Assembly: GCF_036345255.1 (NCBI RefSeq)
Contig: NZ_CP107783.1
Coordinates: 5,812,001-5,876,000 of the forward strand
Source of the DNA: Streptomyces sp. NBC_00569
GTDB lineage: Bacteria; Actinomycetota; Actinomycetes; Streptomycetales; Streptomycetaceae
Direction: 5' to 3'
DNA length: 64,000 nucleotides
The notes under the pieces are model-generated. The model worked only from the letters and a program-made list of their open reading frames with translations. It did no database searches and had not been told where the DNA came from. Positions 44,956-56,136 of the stretch are shown here, piece after piece. The stretch's first letter is position 1, and every line of letters starts with the position of its first letter. Made by a program: the position numbers and the translations under genes.

Positions 44956-46128
44956 ATGTCCGTCGCCTCGCAGTTCAGCGATCTGTACGGATACGAGCCC
45001 GAGGGGGTCTGGGCCGCGCCCGGACGCGTGAACCTCATCGGCGAGTACACCGACTTCAACGAGGGCTTCGTGATGCCGCTCGCGCTGCCGCACACCGCGG
45101 TGGCCGCCGTCGCGCGCCGCACCGACGGCGTCCTGCGGCTGCACTCCGCGGACATCGACGCGCCGATCGCCGAACTGCGGGCCGACGAACTGACCCCGCT
45201 CTCCGAGTTCGGGCAGGGCGGTTGGGCCGCGTACCTGGCTGGCGTCGTATGGGCGCTGCGCGAGGCCGGGCACACCGTCACCGGCGCCGACATCCACCTC
45301 GCGTCGACCGTGCCGACCGGCGCGGGCCTGTCCTCGTCGGCCGCGCTCGAGGTCGTCACGGCCCTCGCGCTCAACGACCTGTTCGAGCTGGGGCTCACCG
45401 GGCCCGAGTTGGCGCGGATCGCGCAGCGCGCGGAGAACGACTTCGTGCGCGTGCCCTGCGGGATCATGGACCAGATGGCGTCGGCGTGCGCCACCGAGGG
45501 CCACGCCCTGCACCTCGACTGCCGCGACCTGTCCGTCCGCCAGGTCCCCTTCGACCTGGCCGCCCACGGCCTCCAGCTCCTCGTCGTCGACACCCGCGTC
45601 AAGCACGAGCTCGGCGACGGCGCGTACGCGGAGCGCCGTGCGGGCTGCGAAGAGGGTGCCCGCGCGCTCGGCGTCTCCCATCTGCGTGACGTGTCCTACG
45701 CGGAACTGCCGCAAGCGCTCGCCAAGTTGGCCGACCTCACCGACGAGCGGATCGTGCGCTACGTCCGCCACATCGTCTGCGACGACCACCGAGTCGAGCG
45801 GGTCATCGAGCTCCTCGACGCCGGTGACGTACGGGCGATCGGCCCGGTCCTCACCGAGGGCCACGTCTCGCTCCGCGACGACCTGCGCATCTCCTGCGCC
45901 GAGCTGGACCTGGTCGTCGACACGGCGAACGCGGCGGGCGCGCTCGGCGCCCGGATGACCGGCGGCGGCTTCGGCGGCTCGGCGATCGTCCTGGTGGAGG
46001 AGACGGACGCGGACGCGGTGACGAAGTCGATCACAGAGGCGTTCGCCGCGGCGGGCCGCACGGCGCCACGAGTCTTCCCGGCGGTCCCGTCGGCGGGAGC
46101 CCGCAAACTCACCCCGGCCGCTTCGTAA
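44956..46128 (+). CDS. galK: Galactokinase
   Basis: This 390-residue GHMP kinase phosphorylates galactose at C1. The signature APGRVNLIGEYTDFNEGFVMP is near residue 20, the ATP loop is VPTGAGLSSSAALE (near 118) and the C-terminal motif is MTGGGFGGSAIVLV. The ribosome site GGAGGGG sits at the galE end. The operon ends in a perfect hairpin. The last codons of galK overlap, on the other strand, a decayed GNAT tail. Confidence 0.95.
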   Translation: MSVASQFSDLYGYEPEGVWAAPGRVNLIGEYTDFNEGFVMPLALPHTAVAAVARRTDGVLRLHSADIDAPIAELRADELTPLSEFGQGGWAAYLAGVVWALREAGHTVTGADIHLASTVPTGAGLSSSAALEVVTALALNDLFELGLTGPELARIAQRAENDFVRVPCGIMDQMASACATEGHALHLDCRDLSVRQVPFDLAAHGLQLLVVDTRVKHELGDGAYAERRAGCEEGARALGVSHLRDVSYAELPQALAKLADLTDERIVRYVRHIVCDDHRVERVIELLDAGDVRAIGPVLTEGHVSLRDDLRISCAELDLVVDTANAAGALGARMTGGGFGGSAIVLVEETDADAVTKSITEAFAAAGRTAPRVFPAVPSAGARKLTPAAS

Positions 46129-46166
46129 GCGCGAACTCCCTGATCCCCGGCGGACAGCCGGGGATC
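46109..46166 (-). pseudogene. Decayed GNAT 3' end (copy 3)
   Basis: On the minus strand the sequence encodes LIPGCPPGIREFALTKRPG then TGA, which parallels the last 19 residues of the intact GNAT gene at 46332 (VIPDYPPGIKEFTLTKRLG). Nothing upstream of it in frame continues the homology. It overlaps the end of galK and most of its terminator. Confidence 0.65.
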
Positions 46167-46168
46167 AG
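46140..46168 (+). terminator. Terminator of the gal operon
   Basis: CTGATCCCCGGC-GGACA-GCCGGGGATCAG is a perfect 12-bp stem starting 12 bases after the galK stop. No T run follows. The left arm overlaps copy 3 of the GNAT tail, so the hairpin may have been created by the local duplications. Confidence 0.82.
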
Positions 46169-46280
46169 CCGAGTCGCTTGGTGAGCGTGAACTCTTTGAT
46201 TCTTGGCGGGTAGTCGGGGATCACGCGGACGAGTTGGTAGCCGTGCCGGCGGTAGAGGCCGGGTGCCTGGCTGTGTCTCA
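46164..46280 (-). pseudogene. Decayed GNAT 3' end (copy 2)
   Basis: The minus strand encodes HSQAPGLYRRHGYQLVRVIP followed by DYPPRIKEFTLTKRLG and TGA. This is nearly identical to the last 35 residues of the neighbouring GNAT protein. The DNA at 46165-46270 matches 46332-46437 at about 90% with a constant offset of 167 bases. The N-terminal three quarters are missing. Confidence 0.85.
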
Positions 46281-46437
46281 TGGTGCGCTCCGCGCACGGG
46301 CCCAGGGGCGCTGGTGTGGGGTCGGGTGTGTTCAGCCGAGTCGCTTGGTGAGGGTGAACTCTTTGATCCCTGGCGGGTAGTCGGGGATCACGCAGACGAG
46401 TTCGTAGCCGTGCTGGCGGTAGAAGCCGGGCGCCTGG
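46165..46437. repeat. 106-nt direct repeat of the GNAT 3' end
   Basis: Units 46165-46270 and 46332-46437 are direct repeats starting tcagccgagtcgcttggtga and ending gcctgg, separated by 61 bases. The right unit is the true 3' end of the GNAT gene; the left is the orphan copy. Confidence 0.88.
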
Positions 46438-46787
46438 AAGTCCCAGGTTTCCACTCGGGCGCCGCGGCAGGCGCGGTCCTCGTGGGCGATGCGTTCCGCC
46501 TCTGCGAGGAGGCGGGAGCCCAGGCCCTTCGTGCGGTGGTGGTCGTCCACCCAGAGCAGGTTCACGTGGAGCCAGGTCGCCCAGGTGTGTCCGTCGAGGC
46601 CGCCGGCGATCTCGCCGCTCTCGTCCAACGCCCAGACCTGGAGCGGAACTTCGCGGTCATCGGGCGTTCCGCGCAGAGACCTGAGCTCCGCCGACGCCGC
46701 GGTATTCGCCTCACGCAGCCGGAAGTGAAGAAGATCGCGACGCTGTTTGTCGACTTCTGTCTCAATACGAAACATACGCCTCACCAT
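46332..46787 (-). CDS. GNAT-family N-acetyltransferase
   Basis: This 151-residue acetyltransferase has the strand LHVNLLWVDDHHRTKGLGSRLLAEAE (motif A with RTKGLG, residues about 75-97), VETWDFQAPGFYRQHGYELV (motif B) and the tail DYPPGIKEFTLTKRLG. It is complete. The start is ATG 46787 or 46775 (MFRIETEV). The substrate is unknown. Two truncated copies of its 3' end lie directly downstream. It is divergent from the response regulator. Confidence 0.87.
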   Translation of the reverse strand: MVRRMFRIETEVDKQRRDLLHFRLREANTAASAELRSLRGTPDDREVPLQVWALDESGEIAGGLDGHTWATWLHVNLLWVDDHHRTKGLGSRLLAEAERIAHEDRACRGARVETWDFQAPGFYRQHGYELVCVIPDYPPGIKEFTLTKRLG

Positions 46788-47053
46788 AAACGCGCAGGCG
46801 AATCAGTTCTGCAAATTGCCTTCCGCTCCTGGCCCGCGGCCCTACTCTGAGGGGCAGCGCCGGTGGGGGCCGGTGCTGATCAGGGGGCGGGACAGCCGGG
46901 TACGAGCCCGGAGTGGGGGTGGCGGTACGAGCACGGCGGCGGCCGTGCGACCGCGACGACCTGCTTCTTCGGGCGCCGTACCCGTGCCGGACAGCCTCCC
47001 GGCGCTGGGGAATCCCCTGCTCCGCGAGGAGCTTGGGGGAGGGGGTTATACAC

Positions 47054-47803
47054 GTGGTTCGCATCCGAGTCCTGGTCGTCGACGACCACCGCATCTTCGC
47101 CGAGTCGCTCGCCGCGGCTCTCGCCGCCGAGCCCGACGTGGACGTGTCCGCGGCCGGCAGCGGCCCCGCCGCACTGCGCTGCATGGACCGCGCGGCGGCG
47201 GAAGGGCGCCGATTCGACGTCCTCCTCGTGGACGCCGACCTGGGGGCGGCCCTGCACGGCCCGCGCCCGGCGACGGCCGTGCCCGACGCGACGCCCGGCC
47301 AGGACGGCCTGGTCGACGGGATCTCCCTGGTGGCGGGCGTCCGTTCGGGCCAGCCCACCGTCCGGACGGTGGTCCTCGCCGACAAGGACGACCCGCGCCG
47401 CGCGGCCCTCGCGCTCCAGGCGGGCGCCTCCGGCTGGGTCGCCAAGGACTGCTCGCTCTCGCGGCTGCTCACGGTCATCCGGGGCGTCCTGCGCGACGAG
47501 ACGCATCTGCCGCCCGCCCTGCTCACGAGCGTCCTGCGGGAGCTGACCGCGGCCCGCAAGCACCGCACCGATTCGGAGCGACTGGTGGAGTCGCTGACGC
47601 CGCGTGAGCGCGAGGTGCTGCGCTGCATGGTCGCGGGCCTGGGCCGCAAGGCGGTCGCCGAGCGCCTCTTCCTGTCCCCGCACACGGTCCGTACGCACAT
47701 GCAGAACGTGCTGGGCAAGCTCGGGGTGCACTCCACGCTCGCGGCGGTGGCTCTGGCGCGCAGGGCCGGGGTCGGGCCCGCGGACCTGGAAGCGGCGTCG
47801 TAG
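47054..47803 (+). CDS. LuxR-type (NarL-like) response regulator
   Basis: This 249-residue regulator starts at GTG 47054. The receiver has the acidic pair in VLVVDDHRIF, a phospho-accepting Asp at about 59 (VLLVDADLG) and the conserved Lys near 130 (GWVAKDC); the Thr is Ala (VVLADK). About 20 extra residues (HGPRPATAVPDATPGQDG) are inserted after the Asp. The C-terminal helix-turn-helix is LTPREREVLRCMVAGLGRKAVAERLFLSPHTVRTHMQNVLGKL. No histidine kinase is adjacent. Its plan and opening (VVDDHR) resemble the degenerate regulator at 39978, perhaps an old duplication. The 266-base upstream region is G-rich with runs such as cttgggggaggggg. Confidence 0.87.
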   Translation: MVRIRVLVVDDHRIFAESLAAALAAEPDVDVSAAGSGPAALRCMDRAAAEGRRFDVLLVDADLGAALHGPRPATAVPDATPGQDGLVDGISLVAGVRSGQPTVRTVVLADKDDPRRAALALQAGASGWVAKDCSLSRLLTVIRGVLRDETHLPPALLTSVLRELTAARKHRTDSERLVESLTPREREVLRCMVAGLGRKAVAERLFLSPHTVRTHMQNVLGKLGVHSTLAAVALARRAGVGPADLEAAS

Positions 47804-47828
47804 GGCGGGAACCCGTACGGCTGGGGTC

Positions 47829-48326
47829 CTAGCCGGGGATGTTGTCGAACGGCGCGGTCAACTGCCGCAGCAGGCCCGCCAGTTCGCCGCGCTGGGTGCG
47901 GGACAGCTCCGCGAGGATCGCCCGCTCCTGTGCGAGGAGGCCGGCGAGTGCCTGGTCGGCGCGGTCCTGCCCCTCGGTGGTCAGCCGGACGAGGACGCCC
48001 CGCCGGTCACTCGGGTCGGGGAGGCGCTCGACGAGGCCCTTCTTGGCGAGCCGGTCGATACGGTTCGTCATCGTGCCGGAGGTGACGAGGGTCTGCGTGA
48101 GGAGCTGTCCGGGGGAGAGCTGATAGGGGGCGCCGGCCCGCCGCAGGGACGTCAGTACGTCGAACTCCCACGGCTCCAGCTGGTGCTCGGCGAACGCCAG
48201 GCGCCGGGCCCGGTCAAGATGACGCGCCAGCCTGCTGACCCGACTGAGCACCTCGAGGGGCTCCACGTCGAGGTCAGGGCGCTCTCGGCGCCACGCTGCG
48301 ACCAGCCGGTCGACCTCGTCCTCCAT
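47829..48326 (-). CDS. MarR-family transcriptional regulator
   Basis: This 165-residue regulator starts at ATG 48326. The winged helix is at about residues 55-120: LEPWEFDVLTSLRRAGAPYQLSPGQLLTQTLVTSGTMTNRIDRL then GLVERLPDPSDRRGVLVRLT, the MarR wing. Flanking helices form the dimer interface. It is divergent from the methyltransferase gene, with an 18-bp palindrome between them, so it probably represses both itself and that operon. Confidence 0.9.
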   Translation of the reverse strand: MEDEVDRLVAAWRRERPDLDVEPLEVLSRVSRLARHLDRARRLAFAEHQLEPWEFDVLTSLRRAGAPYQLSPGQLLTQTLVTSGTMTNRIDRLAKKGLVERLPDPSDRRGVLVRLTTEGQDRADQALAGLLAQERAILAELSRTQRGELAGLLRQLTAPFDNIPG

Positions 48327-48363
48327 GACGATCAGTCTAGTGGGTCCCTCGACATGAAGTCTC

Positions 48364-48373
48364 TTGAATTCAA
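48364..48373. promoter_or_regulatory. 10-bp palindrome beside the MarR site
   Basis: TTGAATTCAA is a perfect palindrome immediately upstream of the MarR-type site. It may be part of an extended operator or of the MarR promoter. Confidence 0.4.
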
Positions 48374-48374
48374 C

Positions 48375-48392
48375 TATCTTGACATCGAGATA
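48375..48392. promoter_or_regulatory. MarR-type operator
   Basis: TATCTTGACATCGAGATA is an inverted repeat with 8-bp arms (one mismatch) around CA. The ATCTTGA/TC-AGAT half-sites are typical of MarR-family operators. It sits 24 bases before the methyltransferase ATG and 49 bases from the MarR start. Confidence 0.78.
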
Positions 48393-48415
48393 AATTCGGG
48401 AGGATCCTGACCGCC

Positions 48416-49207
48416 ATGAGCTCACCCACCTGGGACCCCCAGCAGTATCTCCGGCACGCGGACCACCGCACACGCCCTTTCGCCGATCTCCTCGCCCGCG
48501 TCCAGGGCGACCCGGCGAGGATCGCCGACCTCGGCTGCGGCGCGGGCAACGTCACCGCCCTGCTCGCCGAGCGCTGGCCGAAGGCCAGGATCACCGGCTA
48601 CGACAACTCCCCGCAGATGCTGGAGAAGGCCGCCGCCCACGCTACCGACCTGCTCGACTTCGCCCCCGCCGACGCGACCACCTGGACCCCCGGCGAGCCC
48701 TTCGACCTGATCGTCTCCAACGCCCTGCTCCAGTGGGTCCCCGGCCACACCGGCCGCTTCCCCGACTGGCTCGCCGGCCTCACCCCCGGCGGCACGTTCG
48801 CCTTCCAGGTCCCCGGCAACTTCGACGCCCCCAGCCACGTCCTGATGCGCGAACTCGCACAGTCGGCGCGGTGGCGGGACCGGCTCGGCGACACACTGCG
48901 CCACGCGGACGCCGTCCACACCCCGGAGCAGTACCTGAACGCGCTCACCGCGCTCGGCTGCCACGCGGACGTCTGGGAGACGACGTATCTGCATCTCCTC
49001 CAGGGCGAGGACCCCGTCCTCGACTGGGTCAAGGGCACGGGCCTGCGCCCCGTCCTGACCGCCCTCGCGGACGACCCGGGAGCCACCGAGGCCTTCCTGG
49101 TCGCGTACCGCGCCCTGCTCCGCACCGCCTACCCCGCGACACCCCACGGCACGGTCTTCCCCTTCCGCCGCCTCTTCGCGGTGGCCCGCAAGCCGGCCGA
49201 CGCCTGA
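48416..49207 (+). CDS. tam: Trans-aconitate 2-methyltransferase-like SAM methyltransferase
   Basis: This 263-residue class I methyltransferase opens with the family-typical WDPQQYLRHADHRTRPFADLL, then SAM motif I IADLGCGAGNVT (near residue 37), ITGYDNSPQML, and the FDLIVSNALLQWVP post-motif. The C-terminal ATPHGTVFPFRRLFAVARK matches Tam. Tam methylates trans-aconitate, a by-product that inhibits aconitase. In Streptomyces such genes next to a MarR regulator are known to respond to citrate-cycle intermediates (the TamR system), which would fit here. Confidence 0.85.
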   Translation: MSSPTWDPQQYLRHADHRTRPFADLLARVQGDPARIADLGCGAGNVTALLAERWPKARITGYDNSPQMLEKAAAHATDLLDFAPADATTWTPGEPFDLIVSNALLQWVPGHTGRFPDWLAGLTPGGTFAFQVPGNFDAPSHVLMRELAQSARWRDRLGDTLRHADAVHTPEQYLNALTALGCHADVWETTYLHLLQGEDPVLDWVKGTGLRPVLTALADDPGATEAFLVAYRALLRTAYPATPHGTVFPFRRLFAVARKPADA

Positions 49208-49581
49208 TGCTCCGGGCCCTGGACCACGTACAGCTCGCCGCCCCCGCGGGATCGGAGGACGCGCTGCGCCGGTTCTACGGGGACGTCCTCGGTATGACGC
49301 AGACGCCGAAGCCCCCGGCGCTCGCGGCGCGCGGGGGCTGCTGGTTCGAGGCGGGCCAGGTGCGGCTGCACCTGGGGATCGAGCGGGACTTCCGGCCGGC
49401 CCGCAAGGCCCACCCGGGGCTGCGGGTCACGGGAATCGAGGCCTACGCGGCGCGCCTCGCGGCGCACGGCGTGCGCATCACCTGGGACGGGGATCTGCCG
49501 GGCCACCGCCGGTTCTACGCCGACGACCCGGTGGGCAACCGGCTCGAATTCCTCGAACCGGTCACCCCAGGCCCGCCCTAG
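49207..49581 (+). CDS. VOC-superfamily (glyoxalase-like) protein
   Basis: This 124-residue protein overlaps the tam stop by one base (TGATG). It has the beta-alpha-beta-beta-beta pattern twice: LRALDHVQLAAPAGSEDALRRFYGDVLGM, then GHRRFYADDPVGNRLEFLEP with the C-terminal Glu ligand. Metal-ligand positions (His in DHVQL, His in RLHLG, Glu in LEFLE) are present. It may be a dioxygenase, isomerase or resistance protein; the specific activity is unknown. It is co-transcribed with tam and converges with the TetR gene. Confidence 0.87.
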   Translation: MLRALDHVQLAAPAGSEDALRRFYGDVLGMTQTPKPPALAARGGCWFEAGQVRLHLGIERDFRPARKAHPGLRVTGIEAYAARLAAHGVRITWDGDLPGHRRFYADDPVGNRLEFLEPVTPGPP

Positions 49582-50261
49582 CTCTTGCGCCGCCCGATCA
49601 GATGCGGGTTCGCCTCCATGCCGTCCAAGCCGTGCCACGCCAGATTCACCAGGTGCGCCGCGACCTCGGCCTTCTCCGGCTTACGGGCGTCCAGCCACCA
49701 CTGGCCCGTCAGGGCGACCATGCCGACCAGCGCCTGCGCGTACAGCGGCGCCAGCTTCGGATCGAAGCCGCGGTTCTTGAACTCGCGGCCCAGGATGTCC
49801 TCGACCTGCGTCGCGATGTCGGAGATCAGCGAGGCGAACGAGCCCGTGGACTGCGGGATGGGGGAGTCGCGGACCAGGATGCGGAAGCCGTCCGTGTACT
49901 CCTCGATGTAGTCGAGGAGCGCGAAGGCGGCCTGCTCGCACAGTTCCCGCGGATGCCCGGCCGTCAGCGAGCCGGTCACCATGTCGAGGAGCTGGCGCAT
50001 CTCACGGTCCACGACGACCGCGTACAGGCCCTCCTTGCCGCCGAAGTGCTCGTACACCACCGGCTTGGAGACCCCGGCCTTCGCCGCGATCTCCTCCACC
50101 GACGTGCCCTCGAAGCCCTTCGCGGCGAAGAGGGTGCGACCGATCTCGAGCAGTTGCTGGCGGCGTTCCGCACCGGTCATCCGGGTGCGGCGCGCGCGCC
50201 GGGGCTTGTCGTTGCCGGCTGGGCTCGCAGTGTTCGGATCGGTCGCCACATGCTCCATCAT
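49578..50261 (-). CDS. TetR-family regulator (coupled to the desaturase)
   Basis: This 227-residue regulator has a basic N-terminus (RRARRTRMTGAERRQQLLEIG), the helix-turn-helix GFEGTSVEEIAAKAGVSKPVVYEHFGGKEGLYAVVVDREM (about residues 49-85) and a helical ligand domain. Its ATG overlaps the desaturase stop (ATGATGG; ATG 50261 or 50258), so it is coupled to that gene. A role controlling membrane-lipid desaturation through the operator upstream of the desaturase is likely; this is inference from the operon. Confidence 0.88.
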   Translation of the reverse strand: MMEHVATDPNTASPAGNDKPRRARRTRMTGAERRQQLLEIGRTLFAAKGFEGTSVEEIAAKAGVSKPVVYEHFGGKEGLYAVVVDREMRQLLDMVTGSLTAGHPRELCEQAAFALLDYIEEYTDGFRILVRDSPIPQSTGSFASLISDIATQVEDILGREFKNRGFDPKLAPLYAQALVGMVALTGQWWLDARKPEKAEVAAHLVNLAWHGLDGMEANPHLIGRRKS

Positions 50262-51253
50262 GCCGCGTCGGCGGCCTGCGGCTTGCGGCGGGAGGCGATC
50301 CGCTCCTTCGACGGCCAGCGCACGTCATGCGCCCAGCCCAGCTGCTCGAACCAGCGGATCAGCCGCGCGGACGAGTCCACCTGGCCGCGCATGACACCGT
50401 GCCGCGCCGACGTCGGGTCCGCGTGGTGCAGGTTGTGCCACGACTCGCCGCACGACAGGACCGCCAGCCACCACACGTTGCCGGACCTGTCACGCGACTT
50501 GAACGGGCGCTTGCCCACCGCGTGACAGATCGAGTTGATCGACCACGTGACGTGGTGCAGAAGCGCCACCCGTACCAGCGAGCCCCAGAAGAACCCGGTG
50601 AACGCGCCCCACCACGACATCGTCGCCAGACCGCCGATCAGCGCCGGCAGAGCCAGCGAGAGCATCGTCCAGAAAATGAACTGACGCGAGATCGCCCTTA
50701 TGGCGGGATCGTTCACCAGATCAGGTGCGTACTTCTCCTGCGGCGTCTGCTCCTCATCGAACATCCAGCCGATATGCGCCCACCACAAGCCCTTCATCAG
50801 GGCGGGCAGCGTCTCGCCGAAACGCCACGGCGAGTGGGGGTCACCCTCCGCGTCGGAGAACTTGTGGTGCTTGCGGTGATCCGCCACCCAGCGCACGAGA
50901 GGACCCTCGACCGCCATCGAGCCGGCGACGGCCAGCGCGATCCGCAGCGGCCGCTTCGCCTTGAAGGAACCGTGCGTGAAATACCGGTGGAAGCCGATCG
51001 TGATGCCGTGGCAGCCCAGGTAGTAGAAGAACACCATGAGGCCGAGGTCGAGCCAGCTCACACCCCAGCCCCAGGCCAGCGGCACCGCCGCGACCAGCGC
51101 CAGGAACGGGACGGTGATGAAGAGCAGCAGCGCGAGCTGCTCCAGCGAACGCTTCTGCTCACCGCCGAGCGTGGCGGAGGGCAGCGGAGCGCCGGTCGAG
51201 TCACTCGACGACGCCTCCGGGGCGTCATCGATCAGATCGGGGCTTGGAGTCAT
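50258..51253 (-). CDS. Acyl-CoA/fatty-acid desaturase
   Basis: This 331-residue membrane di-iron desaturase starts at ATG 51253. Three His boxes are present: HRYFTH (near residue 90), HRKHH (near 127) and HNLHH (near 270). Membrane segments lie before the first box and between the second and third. It introduces a double bond, probably at delta-9, into fatty acyl chains and so adjusts membrane fluidity. It is the first gene of the unit with the TetR regulator. Confidence 0.92.
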   Translation of the reverse strand: MTPSPDLIDDAPEASSSDSTGAPLPSATLGGEQKRSLEQLALLLFITVPFLALVAAVPLAWGWGVSWLDLGLMVFFYYLGCHGITIGFHRYFTHGSFKAKRPLRIALAVAGSMAVEGPLVRWVADHRKHHKFSDAEGDPHSPWRFGETLPALMKGLWWAHIGWMFDEEQTPQEKYAPDLVNDPAIRAISRQFIFWTMLSLALPALIGGLATMSWWGAFTGFFWGSLVRVALLHHVTWSINSICHAVGKRPFKSRDRSGNVWWLAVLSCGESWHNLHHADPTSARHGVMRGQVDSSARLIRWFEQLGWAHDVRWPSKERIASRRKPQAADAA

Positions 51254-51325
51254 GGGGCGTCCCCTGTGGGGTCGAGGGTCGAGAACGGGGATGTGGTGCC
51301 GGGGAGTGGCACGGAGAACTTTTAC

Positions 51326-51350
51326 TACGCGTCCGTAACCTACGGCGTCG
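51326..51350. promoter_or_regulatory. Operator-like dyad upstream of the desaturase
   Basis: CCGTA-ACC-TACGG at 51333-51345 is a perfect 5-bp inverted repeat, extended by ACG...CGT at the outer ends. It lies about 75 bases upstream of the desaturase ATG, in the 275-base region shared with ppc. It is a plausible TetR site. Confidence 0.55.
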
Positions 51351-51528
51351 TAAGTATGGCAGCGCGCAGGCCAGCGGCAAGAGGCCCGGAAACGGCCCCT
51401 CCGGGCGGACACCTATCCTTGGAAACGGTCGGACAGCGCGGTCCGCTCTGAATCTCCACCCGGGACTCATACCCGGTTCCCGGGATTTCCCTCCCAGACG
51501 TGCTTCAACACTGCAAGGAGCCGCACCT

Positions 51529-54267
<2,739 letters not shown>

Positions 54268-54298
54268 TCACTGCGACCGGACGACGGATGACGGCAGT

Positions 54299-54754
54299 TC
54301 ACCAGGTGAGCGTCGCGAACGCGGCACTCAGCAACGCGACCCCGGTGGCTGCCGTCACCCATGCCCAGCGCGTCAGACGCAGCCCGCCCGCGATCACCAC
54401 GGCGGCCAGCAGCAGCGCACCGCCCAGCGGGACCCACGCGTGGAAGAACCCCGCGGCCCCCGAGCGCACCACCTCGCCCGTACCGGGCTTCACCACCACC
54501 GGGATACGCGCGCCCTTCTTCTCCGCGATCGACCGGTCGATGACGACACGGTCGCGGGGCTGCGAACCCGGCGACAGGGGAGCGTAGGGGCCGGCGCACG
54601 TGTCGTCGGTGCACCGCGTCACCGTCATCGTGCCGCGCTCACGGCCCTTGGTGAGCATCACGTGCTGAGCCGACGCCCAGGACGCCCGGACGCCCGCGAT
54701 CAGGATCAGCAGGGCCACGACCGTCATCGCGGCCCGCCGGGTGTACGAGAGCAT
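54299..54754 (-). CDS. Small membrane protein, function unknown
   Basis: This 151-residue protein has an N-terminal membrane segment (AAMTVVALLILIAGV), an external loop of about 70 residues with one Cys pair (RCTDDTCAGPY) and two C-terminal membrane segments (WVPLGGALLLAAVVIAGGL, WAWVTAATGVALLSAAF). The loop ends in SIAEKKGARIPVVVKPGTGEV. I do not recognise the family. It converges with ppc and stands alone. Confidence 0.75.
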   Translation of the reverse strand: MLSYTRRAAMTVVALLILIAGVRASWASAQHVMLTKGRERGTMTVTRCTDDTCAGPYAPLSPGSQPRDRVVIDRSIAEKKGARIPVVVKPGTGEVVRSGAAGFFHAWVPLGGALLLAAVVIAGGLRLTRWAWVTAATGVALLSAAFATLTW

Positions 54755-54848
54755 GGCCGCGATCCTTGGCCATGGCCCCGCGGAGAGTCAAGAAGAGCCG
54801 GCACACCCCGGGCGAGATGCCCGTGACCTGTCGAGATGCCCGGCGAAC

Positions 54849-55445
54849 TCAGGAGTTGTACGCGCTCTGCGCCCGCTCCAGGCCCTCCGTGACCAGACAC
54901 TCCACCGAGTCCGCCGCCCGGTCCACCAGGTAGTCCAGCTCCTTGCGCTCCGTCGACGAGAAGTCCTTCAGAACGAAGTCCGCGACCTGCATACGCCCCG
55001 GCGGACGCCCGATCCCGAACCGCACCCGGTGATAGTCCGCACCCATCGACTTCGTGATCGACTTCAGACCGTTGTGCCCGTTGTCGCCACCGCCCAGCTT
55101 CAGCCGCATCGTCCCGTAGTCGATGTCCAGCTCGTCATGGATCGCCACGATGTTGCCGACCGGCACCTTGTAGAAGTCCCGCAGACCCGTCACCGGACCA
55201 CCCGACACGTTCATGAACGACATCGGCTTCGCCAGGATCACCCGGCGATTCTGCGGACCCGGCGCACCGATCCGCCCCTCCAGCACCTGCGCCTGAGCCT
55301 TGCCGGCCCGCTTGAACTTGCCGCCGATCCGCTCCGCGAGCAGATCGGCCACCATGAAGCCCACGTTGTGCCGGTTCATCGCGTACTCGGGCCCGGGATT
55401 CCCGAGACCCACGATGAGCCAGGGGGCAGTGGCATCGGTCGTCAT
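54849..55445 (-). CDS. pth: Peptidyl-tRNA hydrolase
   Basis: This 198-residue protein has the Pth active site: [23 protein letters not shown] (Asn and catalytic His), MSFMNVSG, the Asp in HDELDIDYG and [13 protein letters not shown]. It frees tRNA from peptides dropped by stalled ribosomes. It lies downstream of L25, with a strong terminator between them, so much of its transcription must start close to it or read through. Confidence 0.95.
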   Translation of the reverse strand: MTTDATAPWLIVGLGNPGPEYAMNRHNVGFMVADLLAERIGGKFKRAGKAQAQVLEGRIGAPGPQNRRVILAKPMSFMNVSGGPVTGLRDFYKVPVGNIVAIHDELDIDYGTMRLKLGGGDNGHNGLKSITKSMGADYHRVRFGIGRPPGRMQVADFVLKDFSSTERKELDYLVDRAADSVECLVTEGLERAQSAYNS

Positions 55446-55488
55446 CGGGACCGCGTCTCCTCACGTACAACACACGGACGGGAACATG

Positions 55489-55528
55489 AAAAAACGGGGT
55501 GGCGGGCCGCAGTGGCCCGCCACCCCGT
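55489..55528 (-). terminator. Intrinsic terminator between L25 and pth
   Basis: On the minus strand, 15-bp arms ACGGGGTGGCGGGCC / GGCCCGCCACCCCGT with a 5-base loop are followed by TTTTTT. This is the best canonical terminator in the window. Confidence 0.93.
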
Positions 55529-55545
55529 CAAGCAGAGCGTACGGC

Positions 55546-56136
55546 TCAGGCCTCGGCGGCCTCGTCCTCGGACTCGGCAGCCGGCTCCTCGGCCTGCGCG
55601 GCCAGGATCTGGATGACGACGGCGTCGGGGTCCGTGACCAGGGTCGTACCGGACGGCAGCGTGACGTCCTTCGCGTGGATGGCGTCGCCGCCCTCCAGGC
55701 CCGCGATCGACACGGTGACGGAGGTCGGGATGTGCGTGGCCTCGGTCTCGACGGACAGCGTGTTCAGCACGTTCTCGACGAGGAAGCTGCCCGGGGCCAG
55801 GTCGCCCTCGGTCTCGACCGCAACCTCGACCGTGACCTTCTCGCCGCGCTTGACGAGCAGCAGGTCGACGTGGACCAGGTAACCCTTGATGGCGTCACGC
55901 TGGACGGCCTTCGGGATCGCCAGCTCGTTCTTGCCGTCGATGTCCAGGGACAGCAGAACGTTCGGGGTACGCAGGGCGAGCAGCAGCTCGTGGCCCGGCA
56001 GCGTCACGTGAACCGGCTCGGTGCCGTGACCGTAGATGACACCGGGAACCTTGTTCTCACGGCGAACGGCGCGGGCAGCGCCCTTGCCGAAGTCGGTACG
56101 GATGTCGGCGGCAATCTTGATCTCAGCCATGTGCAC
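55546..56136 (-). CDS. rplY: 50S ribosomal protein L25/general stress protein Ctc
   Basis: This 196-residue protein has an N-terminal L25 domain (MAEIKIAADIRTDFGKGAARAVRRENKVPGVIYG) that binds 5S rRNA, then the CTC/TL5 beta-rich extension and an acidic Ala/Glu tail. This long form is usual in actinobacteria. It lies between prs and pth in the common order prs-rplY-pth. Its leader contains GCCGCAC-atgaca-GTGCGGC (56212-56231). Confidence 0.95.
   Translation of the reverse strand: MHMAEIKIAADIRTDFGKGAARAVRRENKVPGVIYGHGTEPVHVTLPGHELLLALRTPNVLLSLDIDGKNELAIPKAVQRDAIKGYLVHVDLLLVKRGEKVTVEVAVETEGDLAPGSFLVENVLNTLSVETEATHIPTSVTVSIAGLEGGDAIHAKDVTLPSGTTLVTDPDAVVIQILAAQAEEPAAESEDEAAEA

Noticed and set aside
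46109..46297. Small minus-strand frame after galK as a separate gene
   Set aside because: One frame spans two different decayed GNAT tails only partly in the right frame; the homology shows remnants, not a working gene.
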